Below, piece after piece: positions 17,934 to 27,100 of a stretch of DNA of 64,000 nt. This DNA is from Cellulophaga lytica DSM 7489 (GTDB lineage Bacteria > Bacteroidota > Bacteroidia > Flavobacteriales > Flavobacteriaceae): positions 3,642,501-3,706,500 of the forward strand of contig NC_015167.1 of assembly GCF_000190595.1 (NCBI RefSeq). Reading direction: 5' to 3'. The notes under the pieces are model-generated. The model did no database searches and was not told the DNA's origin. It saw only the letters and a list, made by a program, of their open reading frames with translations. The first letter of the stretch is position 1. Each line of letters starts with the position of its first letter. Both the position numbers and the translations under genes were made by a program.

Positions 17934-19681
17934 CTAAAATATTTAACCCAAAAGATTGGTTAGAAGTTCCTAAAGAGCCAACAAAACCAAAAAGCAACAC
18001 AGCAACAACTAATGTTGTTGCTGTTGCTGATAACGACATTGAATCCTACATTTCAGCAATCGAGCAATCAGGTACAGACATAACAGGAAGTTATGCCACT
18101 TGGAGAGATTTAGGCTTTGCTTTAGCAGAAGAATACAGAGAAACAGGAAGAGATTATTTCCACCGAATAAGTAAAAATTATGCAGGTTACGATGCTAAAG
18201 AGTGTGATGCACAATTCGATAAATGCTTAAACGCAAAAGGACACGGAATTACAATTGCTACCTTTTACCATTACACACATCAGTCAGGTATAAAACCGAC
18301 TAAACAACAGTATAACAACGAAGTTGCAACAAACGTTGTAACTGTTGTCGATACACCCAACCAAGCAATGCCTACAATACCAGAAACGGTATATGAGAAT
18401 TTGCCACAGTTTTTACAACAAGTTGTAAACCCTGCTAATGGACAGGAAGAAAAGGACATTTTATTGTTAGGCGCATTAACAGCATTTAGTGCGTGTTTTC
18501 CTAAACTCTTCGGAATCTATGACCAACGTAAAGTATTCAGCAACTTATATTTATTTGTAACCGCACCTGCTTCTGCAGGAAAAGGAAGGCTTAACCAAAT
18601 TAAAAATTTGGTAGAGCCCGTTCACAAATTAAAACGAGAACAAGCCAAAGTATTAAAGCAGCAATTTCAATCAGAAACCGCTACTTACAATATGAACAAA
18701 GGCAAAGATGAAAACTTAGAAAAACCGAGTAAACCGCCAGAGCGAATGCTATTCATTCCTGCTAACAATAGTGTAACAGGCGTATATCAATTAATTTCTG
18801 ATAATAAAGGCAGAGGATTAATTTTTGAAACCGAAGGCGATACGTTAGCACAAGCCTTTAAAAGCGATTATGGTAATTATTCCGATGGTTTTCGGAAAGC
18901 CTTTCATCACGAAACTATAAGCTATTATCGCAGAACGGATAGAGAATACGTAGATATTGAAAAACCCTGTTTATCAACAGTATTATCAGGTACACCTAAA
19001 CAAGTGGCGACTCTAATACCCAATGCAGAAAATGGCTTATTTAGTCGCTTTATGTTTTACTATATGAATATAAAACCAACTTGGAAAAACGTGTTTCAAA
19101 ATAGCAATAAAGTAGGTTTAGATGATTACTATAACCAATTAGGTAGTGAGTTTTTAGAACTGTACAAAACGCTAAAAAACAATCCAGAGATTGAAATACG
19201 ATTAACCACAACTCAACAACAGCAATTCAATACCTTTTTTGAATCCTTACAGACCAAATACATCAACCTACAACCCGAAGAGTATATTGCAACAATAAGG
19301 AGATTAGGCTTAATTGCATTTAGGGTAATGATGCTATTCACAGCATTCCGCATTATGGAAGATGGTGATGTAAATGGAACTAAAGAATGTGAGGATATAG
19401 ATTTTGAGAACGCTATAACCATAATTTCAATTTTAGTGAAGCACAGTAGTAAAGTATTTAATGATTTACCAATAGAGCAGAAAGCAACAAAACGTTCAAA
19501 TAGAAAAGAACGCTTTTTAGAAAGTTTACCAAAACAATTTATCAGACAAGTGTATTTAGATTTAGCTACAAAACAGAACATCCCACATAAAACCGCAGAA
19601 GGATATATTACCAAATTTGTAGAAGCAGGATTAATACACAGAGAAGCACACAATAACTACTCAAATCCTGCAAAGCCGTAG
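17930..19681 (+). CDS. PriCT-2 / DUF3987 primase-helicase-like ATPase
   Basis: 583 residues. About 30-115 is a PriCT-2 primase C-terminal domain (DIESYISAIEQS, WRDLGFALAEEY, FYHYTHQSGIKP). From about 150 it is a DUF3987 domain with a Walker A-like loop (APASAGKGR), an acidic Walker B-like block (GLIFETEGDTLAQAF) and an SVLSGTP-like sensor (STVLSGTPKQV). The C-terminal 60 residues look like a winged helix. Its start overlaps the upstream gene by 4 bp. Likely replicative helicase of the excised element. Confidence 0.82.
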   Translation: MTKIFNPKDWLEVPKEPTKPKSNTATTNVVAVADNDIESYISAIEQSGTDITGSYATWRDLGFALAEEYRETGRDYFHRISKNYAGYDAKECDAQFDKCLNAKGHGITIATFYHYTHQSGIKPTKQQYNNEVATNVVTVVDTPNQAMPTIPETVYENLPQFLQQVVNPANGQEEKDILLLGALTAFSACFPKLFGIYDQRKVFSNLYLFVTAPASAGKGRLNQIKNLVEPVHKLKREQAKVLKQQFQSETATYNMNKGKDENLEKPSKPPERMLFIPANNSVTGVYQLISDNKGRGLIFETEGDTLAQAFKSDYGNYSDGFRKAFHHETISYYRRTDREYVDIEKPCLSTVLSGTPKQVATLIPNAENGLFSRFMFYYMNIKPTWKNVFQNSNKVGLDDYYNQLGSEFLELYKTLKNNPEIEIRLTTTQQQQFNTFFESLQTKYINLQPEEYIATIRRLGLIAFRVMMLFTAFRIMEDGDVNGTKECEDIDFENAITIISILVKHSSKVFNDLPIEQKATKRSNRKERFLESLPKQFIRQVYLDLATKQNIPHKTAEGYITKFVEAGLIHREAHNNYSNPAKP

Positions 19682-19735
19682 TTAAGGATTTTAAGGATTT
19701 AGGGATATGATTAAATGACTTCCTCAAATCCTTAA
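19682..19735. promoter_or_regulatory. Hairpin with repeated TTAAGGATT arm after the primase operon
   Basis: The arm TTAAGGATTT is present twice (19682-19691 and 19691-19700) and can pair perfectly with AAATCCTTAA at 19726-19735. It directly follows the DUF3987 stop and may be a terminator or a processing signal. No T tract follows immediately. Confidence 0.45.
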
Positions 19736-19800
19736 TATCCTCATTATCTGTTAATAACTACTAATATCTTTTTCTTTTCCTTTAGTTTCCTTTACTTAAA

Positions 19801-19824
19801 TTAGACAAAATTTGACAAGTCTAA
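19801..19824. promoter_or_regulatory. Inverted repeat (TTAGAC / GTCTAA), candidate operator of the XRE-HEPN-Argonaute operon
   Basis: Perfect 6-bp arms at 19801-19806 and 19819-19824, separated by 12 bp and ending 11 bp before the XRE gene. GACAAAATTTGAC adds a GAC direct repeat inside. Position and symmetry suit autoregulation by the XRE protein. Not proven. Confidence 0.5.
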
Positions 19825-19835
19825 ATAATTCTATT

Positions 19836-20144
19836 ATGGAGTTTGGAGAGTACATACGCTCATTGCGTGAAAACCGCAATTTGCTATTAAGAGAAATGGC
19901 TGCAAACCTAAATATGGACGTTGCCTATTTAAGCAAAATAGAACGAGGAAATCGGATGGCAAGACGCGAACAAGTAGTTGCATTCGCTAAAGCATTAAAA
20001 CAAGACGAAAACGAATTAATTAAGCTATGGATGTCCGAACAAATTGTACTAATGCTCAAAAATGAAAAAGAGAGTACGGAAATCCTCAAAATAGCTGAAG
20101 AAAAAATTAGTAAGATTGTTAAAAAGGGTAAGGATTTAAAGTAA
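19836..20144 (+). CDS. XRE-family regulator of the HEPN-Argonaute operon
   Basis: 102 residues from ATG 19836; an in-frame start at 19812 would add 8 residues and run into the operator. Residues about 5-65 form a Cro/C1-type HTH (YIRSLRENRNLLLREMAANL, VAYLSKIERGNR), followed by a C-terminal Lys/Glu-rich helix. It is 3 bp ahead of the HEPN gene, so it is the first gene of a three-gene operon. Like the control proteins of restriction systems it probably limits expression of the toxic downstream genes by binding the palindrome just upstream. Confidence 0.85.
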   Translation: MEFGEYIRSLRENRNLLLREMAANLNMDVAYLSKIERGNRMARREQVVAFAKALKQDENELIKLWMSEQIVLMLKNEKESTEILKIAEEKISKIVKKGKDLK

Positions 20145-20147
20145 TTT

Positions 20148-21401
20148 ATGTTTAAAGAGAATAAATATTATGGCGAGGTATGGTTTAAATCTGCAGAGGA
20201 TAATAAGTGCTTTTGTGTATTAGAGTTAATTAATGATGAAGTGCACATAACGACCAATTTGTCAGAAAGATTACCTGCCTATCAAATAGAGTTAATTTAT
20301 GGGGTTTTTACAGGTTTAGGCTATTTAACTTTTGTAAACTGCAAGATTAAAAACAGTAGCAATGGAATAGTAGAGACTAAAACTTATAAGCCTAAATATA
20401 CGTTTGCTTGTGCATATCATTTAATTGAACCTATAGGTTTGAAAATTAATGAATTTCAAATTGACAATTTAGCAATAGTGAGTTGGGTTAGAAAAATGCA
20501 TTGGTATAATTCTTTAGAAGACAAACTTGAAAAAGAGGATGACGTAGTCCACAATACGAATATTACTGAAGACTTATCTATTAAAATCACAAAATCAACA
20601 TCATATACTTCTAACCACAACTTTTTTAGAATGGACAATGTTGGATATGTCGATTTTAAATCAGAAAAAAAATTGAGTATTCTTGAGAGTATAGATTTAT
20701 ATAATTCATTTCAAAAATTATTTCATTTTTTATACGGTAAGTCTGTACAATTTAAAGCTTTTAATTTTAAATGTTTAAGCTGTGGTAATTGGGCTTCGTT
20801 ATATTACAAGGATGATTTCAACAAAGAAAACATATCTGGTTTTATAGCGCTTGACTATGATACTATTAAAGATGATTTGTCCAATATAATTAAGCATTGG
20901 TATAACAATGAAGGCATAGGTTATTGTGCTGATATTATTATCGAAAATTTACTCTCGGTTAAAACGAGCCATAGTAGGCGATTTACAAATTCCTATACAG
21001 CTTTCGAAGCTTATAGTTTGAAATTTGGTAATAAGATTAAGAACTCATCTTTTGCCAAAGATTTATTAGAACAAAAGCAATTATTAGTCGATATAACTAA
21101 TATTCCAGAAGATGATATTAAAACATATGTATCAAAGATTGTTCGTCATCGAGATTATTTAATACATCGCACTAAAACAAAAAACAATATTTTTTCACAG
21201 TTTGAACTATTGTATATATCCTTTTTATTAGATTATTTGGTTGGTTTAGGCTTGGTGAAACAAATGGAAGTTTCTGATAAAATTATTGAAAAAATAATAG
21301 AGCGTGCTAAATCTACATACCAAGATATGCAGTCTGTAAATAGACTACTAAACAAAGATTTATTAGTTGATAACAATAATAAAGTTCAACCTTCTATGTA
21401 A
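20148..21401 (+). CDS. ApeA-like HEPN ribonuclease, likely defence effector
   Basis: 417 residues, soluble. The N-terminal half (to about 240, starting YYGEVWFKSAEDNKCFCVLE) resembles the beta-rich N-terminal domain of ApeA-type proteins. The C-terminal half (about 255-375) is helical, with RRFTNSYTAFEAY and then the HEPN active-site motif R-X4-H at Arg335-His340 (HRDYLIH, polar Asp after Arg). The motif is intact, so RNase activity is expected. E. coli ApeA is a HEPN protein that aborts phage infection. The 3-bp gap to the XRE gene and 21-bp gap to the Argonaute gene argue that this toxin is controlled by them. Assignment is from motif and layout only. Confidence 0.72.
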   Translation: MFKENKYYGEVWFKSAEDNKCFCVLELINDEVHITTNLSERLPAYQIELIYGVFTGLGYLTFVNCKIKNSSNGIVETKTYKPKYTFACAYHLIEPIGLKINEFQIDNLAIVSWVRKMHWYNSLEDKLEKEDDVVHNTNITEDLSIKITKSTSYTSNHNFFRMDNVGYVDFKSEKKLSILESIDLYNSFQKLFHFLYGKSVQFKAFNFKCLSCGNWASLYYKDDFNKENISGFIALDYDTIKDDLSNIIKHWYNNEGIGYCADIIIENLLSVKTSHSRRFTNSYTAFEAYSLKFGNKIKNSSFAKDLLEQKQLLVDITNIPEDDIKTYVSKIVRHRDYLIHRTKTKNNIFSQFELLYISFLLDYLVGLGLVKQMEVSDKIIEKIIERAKSTYQDMQSVNRLLNKDLLVDNNNKVQPSM

Positions 21402-21422
21402 AATTACAATATAATTTCATTT

Positions 21423-23534
21423 ATGCAAGAACACCTCAAAACCAACATACTAAACTTTAAATGGCCTAATAGTGCGCCTACTATTTATTTAACTTTAGAG
21501 GATATTGAAGGTAGTCATCCTATCCATAAATCTAAATTTTCAAGGCAGATAAAAGAGGTGTTTCCAGATGCAGACTTATCTAACAAAGACCAAATATTTA
21601 CAACATTTACAACAGAAATACCAGATGCACCAAGCATTAAGCTAAATTTAGTAGATGGTAGAGAATTAAGAATTTATAAGCAATTCCTTAAACATAAATT
21701 AAGAAGCTATTTTAAATCGAAAGACTATATAGTAGTAAAAAACTTCGTTGGTGATGTACAAGTGTGGATGCCTTCAAAAAAAGGGAATACAGCAGACTAT
21801 AACCTCTACTATAAATTTTCATTTAAGATACAGTTTGCAAAACTCACAGACTTACCAGAGTTAATTGTATCATACGATGGTACTTCAAAAGTCCTTACAA
21901 CATCGGTTAAGGATATAGAGGATTCAGAGTTAATAAAACGTTGTGTATATGGTCAAAAAACGTTCAATTACCAAATGGACCTCGATACAGAGGAAAAACA
22001 AGAATTTTACAATGCTATTCAGTTTGACCAAGCATACCCAATTTTTAATTTGTCATTAGCACGAGCATTAGATATACCTATTGAGGAACCTATAAGACCA
22101 ATTAATAAATATCAAAAGTACGTAGCACTTATTAATAATTTTGCAACCAACTATCTGTTTAAAGAAGATTTTAAAGTCATATTTCCATTTAAAACTGATA
22201 CGTTTATAGATGTGCCAATCAATCGTATCAACCATATCGACCCACAAGTAGGTTTATTGGAATTTGGTAAAGACCAATACGGTAACAAGAAAACCCATTT
22301 AGTGCCTAAAAAGGCAATGAATATCCTAAACCCTTACAGACGTCCAAACAATCAAAATATCAAGATATTTTTCATTTGCCATACTTCTCATAAAGATTCG
22401 GTATTGTCTTTCTATCAAAATTTAAAGGAAGGTGTAAATACAGAAAAGAATTATTATAAAGGATTAGAAGCCTATGTGAACATTAAAGCATCATCATCCA
22501 AAGAACACTTCATTGAATTTACCAACGAAAACGACCCAATACCAGAAATAGTTGAAAAGTTAGAGAGTTTAACCTTCGACCACGATAATGTGCTTTACGC
22601 AGCTTTTTATTTAAGTCCTTTCGATAAGTTCACACAAAATCCCGAAGACCGCGAAATCTATATTCAAATCAAAGAACTGTTTTTAAATGAAGGCATTGTT
22701 ACACAAGTGGTAGATTATGAAAAAATGGTGGTCAATATCGAGAATCAATACAACTTCCAATTTTCATTGCAAAATATGGCGTTAGCTATTCACGCCAAAT
22801 TAGGTGGCGCACCTTGGAAACTTGCAGTAACCGATAAAAAAGAATTAGTAATAGGTGTTGGTGCATTTACCAATCAAGGCGAAAACAGACGTTATATAGC
22901 AAGTGCCTTTAGTTTTCAAAACAATGGCTTATTTAGAAAGTTCGAATATTTTGACCAAAGCGAAACAGACCTATTGGCAGGAAGTATATGTAAAGCCATT
23001 AGAGATTTTACATCGGTTGCAGAAGCAGATAAAGTAGTCATTCACTTCTATAAGGAAATGAGTTACGAGGAACTAAAACCAATTATTAGAGGGATGCATA
23101 CATTAGGGTTAAAAATTCCGCTCTACATTCTAAATATCAATAAAACAGAAGCAGAAGATATTATTGCTTACGACCTTAATTGGAACAAAAAGTTAATGCC
23201 TGTAAGTGGTACATACATACGTATTAGCGAAAATCATTTTTTGTTGTTTAATAATGCACGTTACCCTAATTCACAGCGGTATGCAGATACAGATGGTTAT
23301 CCGTTCCCAATAAAAATTAAGGTAAGCAGTCCAGATGAAGATGCTTTTGAAGATGCAGATGTAGTGTTAGAATTATTAACACAAGTGTATCAGTTTAGCA
23401 GATTATATTGGAAATCGCTTCGACAACAAAATGTACCAATCACAATAAAATATCCAGAAATGGTAGCACAAATAGCACCACATTTTAATAATGGCGTTCC
23501 AGACGATGCTAAAGATGCTCTATGGTTTTTGTAA
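21423..23534 (+). CDS. Prokaryotic Argonaute, catalytically inactive PIWI domain
   Basis: 703 residues. About 1-300 has the size of an N-L1-L2 (APAZ-equivalent) region with no PAZ I can recognise. About 308-460 is a MID domain with the 5'-phosphate pocket residues Tyr413, Lys417, Gln428 and Lys459 (IYIQIKE, IVTQ, AIHAKLGGAPW). About 461-703 is a PIWI domain ending in FSRLYWKSLRQ, VPITIKYPEM and the C-terminal WFL. The positions of catalytic Asp are replaced: IGVGAF where IGxD is expected (Gly480) and IHFYKE where IHRDG is expected (Tyr543). It should bind a guide but not slice. Last gene of the XRE-HEPN operon. Probable guide-dependent sensor that triggers the HEPN RNase. Confidence 0.85.
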   Translation: MQEHLKTNILNFKWPNSAPTIYLTLEDIEGSHPIHKSKFSRQIKEVFPDADLSNKDQIFTTFTTEIPDAPSIKLNLVDGRELRIYKQFLKHKLRSYFKSKDYIVVKNFVGDVQVWMPSKKGNTADYNLYYKFSFKIQFAKLTDLPELIVSYDGTSKVLTTSVKDIEDSELIKRCVYGQKTFNYQMDLDTEEKQEFYNAIQFDQAYPIFNLSLARALDIPIEEPIRPINKYQKYVALINNFATNYLFKEDFKVIFPFKTDTFIDVPINRINHIDPQVGLLEFGKDQYGNKKTHLVPKKAMNILNPYRRPNNQNIKIFFICHTSHKDSVLSFYQNLKEGVNTEKNYYKGLEAYVNIKASSSKEHFIEFTNENDPIPEIVEKLESLTFDHDNVLYAAFYLSPFDKFTQNPEDREIYIQIKELFLNEGIVTQVVDYEKMVVNIENQYNFQFSLQNMALAIHAKLGGAPWKLAVTDKKELVIGVGAFTNQGENRRYIASAFSFQNNGLFRKFEYFDQSETDLLAGSICKAIRDFTSVAEADKVVIHFYKEMSYEELKPIIRGMHTLGLKIPLYILNINKTEAEDIIAYDLNWNKKLMPVSGTYIRISENHFLLFNNARYPNSQRYADTDGYPFPIKIKVSSPDEDAFEDADVVLELLTQVYQFSRLYWKSLRQQNVPITIKYPEMVAQIAPHFNNGVPDDAKDALWFL

Positions 23535-23579
23535 TTTACCAATCAATTTATTTGCAACACCATTGCATTCAATAATTTG

Positions 23580-23587
23580 TATATTTG
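23580..23587 (+). promoter_or_regulatory. Candidate -7 box (TATATTTG) of the metal-resistance operon
   Basis: Perfect TAnnTTTG match, 10 bp before the ATG at 23598, implying an extremely short 5' leader. It shows that the metal operon is a transcription unit separate from the Argonaute operon that ends at 23534. Confidence 0.5.
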
Positions 23588-23597
23588 TATAAATTAT

Positions 23598-23993
23598 ATG
23601 AAAATATTTGTTTCCATATCAATGTCTATTTTATTCTTTTTTCAAGGGATAAGCATAGATATGGACTTTTGTGGTCCAATTAAAGAAATTTCAAATGTAA
23701 TTACCCATTATCAAGACCATAAAGTTTATGGAGACTCTTTCTTTGAATATGTAGTTGAAGATTACATTGAGAGCGATGCTAAAAATGAAGAGCATCATCA
23801 TAACCCAGATAAGGAGAATACACCAGTCCATTCCCATAATCAATGTTGTCACCCTTTGGTATTAATTATTGCGAACAATAATTTGGCTTTAACCAATCTA
23901 TTAAAGTTTGAAGAGAAAAAACAATATAATTTACATAAAGTAAACTTCACTTCCAGATATTTGGAATCACTTTTCCAGCCACCTAAAGTATAA
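23598..23993 (+). CDS. Small exported His/Cys-rich protein of the metal operon
   Basis: 131 residues from ATG 23598 (an earlier in-frame ATG at 23577 would overlap the -7 box). An N-terminal hydrophobic helix (MKIFVSISMSILFFFQG) acts as signal or anchor. The middle has a metal-ligand cluster, EEHHHNP then VHSHNQCCHP. Proteins of this form are frequently encoded just upstream of czcA in Bacteroidota and are probably periplasmic metal binders. No catalytic motif is seen. Confidence 0.7.
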   Translation: MKIFVSISMSILFFFQGISIDMDFCGPIKEISNVITHYQDHKVYGDSFFEYVVEDYIESDAKNEEHHHNPDKENTPVHSHNQCCHPLVLIIANNNLALTNLLKFEEKKQYNLHKVNFTSRYLESLFQPPKV

Positions 23994-24116
23994 TTCAGTT
24001 TTTTAATGGATAGCTATATCCAATTTTGAGCCTAAAGGGTTCATTTCATTTTGTGTAATTCTATTTTCTTATATCAGAATTGTATCGAATAGTTTAACTG
24101 AATTAATACATTTTCT

Positions 24117-27100
24117 ATGATTAATAAAATCATTGATTTTTCAATCAATAACAAATTCATTATTGGTTTGCTTACGCTTACCATAATCGGAACAGGTATT
24201 TGGAGTATGACCAAAGTGCCAATAGATGCTGTTCCAGATATTACCAATAACCAAGTACAGGTTATTACACAATCCCCCAATTTAGGTACTGAAGATATTG
24301 AGCAAATTGTTACTTATCCAATTGAAGTGGCAATGAGCAATCTTCCTGATGTTCAGGAAATAAGGTCAATTTCTCGTTTTGGCTTATCTGTGGTTACTAT
24401 TGTATTCGATGATGATATGGGAACCTATCTGCCTCGACAATTAGTAGCTGAAAAACTAAACGAAGTCAAAGAGCAAATTCCTGCTGGTTTTGGCGAACCT
24501 ACTATGGGACCAATTTCAACAGGATTGGGAGAAATTTACCAATACACCTTAAAAGTAGCACCAGAGTACAAAGACAAATATACCATCACAGATTTACGCT
24601 CAATGCAAGATTGGATTGTACAGCGTCAAATGGCTATGGTTGAAGGTGTAGTTGAAGTAAACGCCATAGGTGGTAAGATTAAACAATACGAAGTAGCGGT
24701 TGACCCAAACGATTTAAACGCTATTGGTTTAACCATTACAGATGTGTTTAATGCGCTTGAAGCCAATAATCAAAACACAGGTGGTGCGTATATCGAAAAA
24801 AACCATCAGGCTAATTTTATTCGCGGTGAAGGCTTGGTGCGAAGTTTAGAGGACATTAAAAAAATCACAGTCAAGAATATTAATAATATTCCCGTAACTA
24901 TAGGAGATATTGCTACAGTACAATTTGGTTCTGCAATACGCTATGGTGCATTAACTCAAGATGGAGAAGGAGAAGTTGTTGGTGGTTTGGTAATGATGTT
25001 AAAAGGTGCTAATTCTAATGATGTTATCGCCAATGTAAAAGAGCGAATGACTCAAATTGAAAAGTCGTTACCAGAAGGCGTAATTATTGAACCATTATTA
25101 GACCGAAGTAAATTAATTGGCGAAACAACTTCTACAGTAACAACTAATCTTATTGAAGGTGCATTAATCGTCATTTTTGTGTTGGTCTTTTTATTAGGTA
25201 ATTGGCGAGGAGGTTTAATAGTTGCCTCTACTATTCCATTATCCTTATTATTTGCTTTTATTTTAATGAATGTTTTTGATGTTTGGGTAAACCTAATGAG
25301 TTTAGGAGCAATTGATTTCGGAATCATTGTAGATGGTGCTGTAATTATTGTTGAAAGCACTGTTTTTCTTATAGCATCACAAGTTTTGAAAAAGAAACAA
25401 CTTACATCTAAAGAAAGAGATAAAGTTTCTTCTAATGCTTCAAAAAAGATGATGAATGCTGCCTTCTTCGGTCAGTTGATTATCCTTATCGTTTTTCTAC
25501 CCATTTTAGCCTTACAAGGTATTGAAGGAAAGATGTTTAAACCAATGGCTTTGACCTTTATTTTTGCTATGATTGGTGCAATGGTACTTTGTTTAACCTA
25601 TGTGCCAATGATGTCAGCTTTAATATTAAGAGCACCTAAAAACGATAAAAAATCTTATGGAGATAGATTTGTGCATTGGGTTGAAGATAAATACCAACCT
25701 TTATTGGTTAGAGCCTTGCGAAAAGGGAAATGGGTAATTGGTATTGCAGTTGTGTTGTTCGGAATAACCGTTTTTATGTTTTCAAGAATGGGTGGCGAGT
25801 TCATTCCGCAACTCGATGAAGGTGATATTGCATTTCACGCTATTTTAAAACCAGGTAGTTCACTTACAGAAACTATTGAAACTACTACCAAAATAGAACA
25901 AATAGTAAAAGCAAAATTTCCAGAAGTTGATAAAATTGTGAGTCGTATTGGTGTTGCCGAAATTCCAACCGACCCGATGCCTATGGATATTGCCGATGTT
26001 TTTGTAATTCTGAAACCTAAAAGTGAATGGACTACTATAGAATCAAAAGATGAATTGATTGAAGCAATGAAAGAAGCAGTTGAAATGGTTCCTGGTGTTA
26101 ATTATGAGTTTACACAACCTATTGAAATGCGTTTTAACGAGTTATTAGAAGGTGTTCGTGAAGATATTGCTATAAAACTTTATGGTGAAGACATTGATAT
26201 TCTATCTCAAAAAGCCGAAGAAATATCTAAAATTATCGCAGGTACTGAAGGTATTGGTGATATGAAAGCGGAAGCCACAACAGGTTTGCCACAAATGACA
26301 ATCAATTACAACAGGAATAAATTGGCGCAATATGGTCTTCAAATAAATACGCTTAATCAAACCGTACAATCTGCATTTGCAGGTGGTACAGCAGGTGTAA
26401 TTTTTGAAGGTGAAAAACGCTTCGATTTAGTAGTACGATTAAGCGATCAAAACCGTAAGGATATTTCAGATGTTCAAAACCTGTATATCAATTTACCTTC
26501 GGGTGCTCAAATTCCTTTACGTGAAATTGCAGATGTAAGCTATAAAGCAGGACCAATGCAAATCAGTAGAGATAACACCAATAGAAGAACCTATGTAGGT
26601 GTTAATGTTAGAGGACGTGATGTAAAATCGTTAGTAACTGAAATTAAATCAAAATTAGATGCACAATTAGAATTACCATCAGGTTATTTTATTCGTTATG
26701 GTGGTGCATTTGAAAATTTAGAACGTGCCAGCAACCGATTACAAACCGTTGTGCCTATTGCATTGTTACTCATATTTATACTAATATATTTTGCATTAAA
26801 ATCTTTACCACAGACCTTAATGATTTACATAGCTATTCCAATGGCAACTATTGGTGGTGTTGTGGCGTTGTGGTTACGTGATATGCCATTTAGTATTTCG
26901 GCAGGTGTTGGTTTTATTGTGCTGTTTGGTGTTGCAGTTTTAAATGGTTTGGTAATGATAAGCGGACTCAACGAATTAAAAGAAGAAGGTGTAACCAATC
27001 TAAAGGATAGAATAGTTGAAGGTACTAAACGAAGAATCAGACCTATTATGCTAACTGCTTTTACAGATGTATTAGGCTTTCTACCAATGGCTATTTCATC

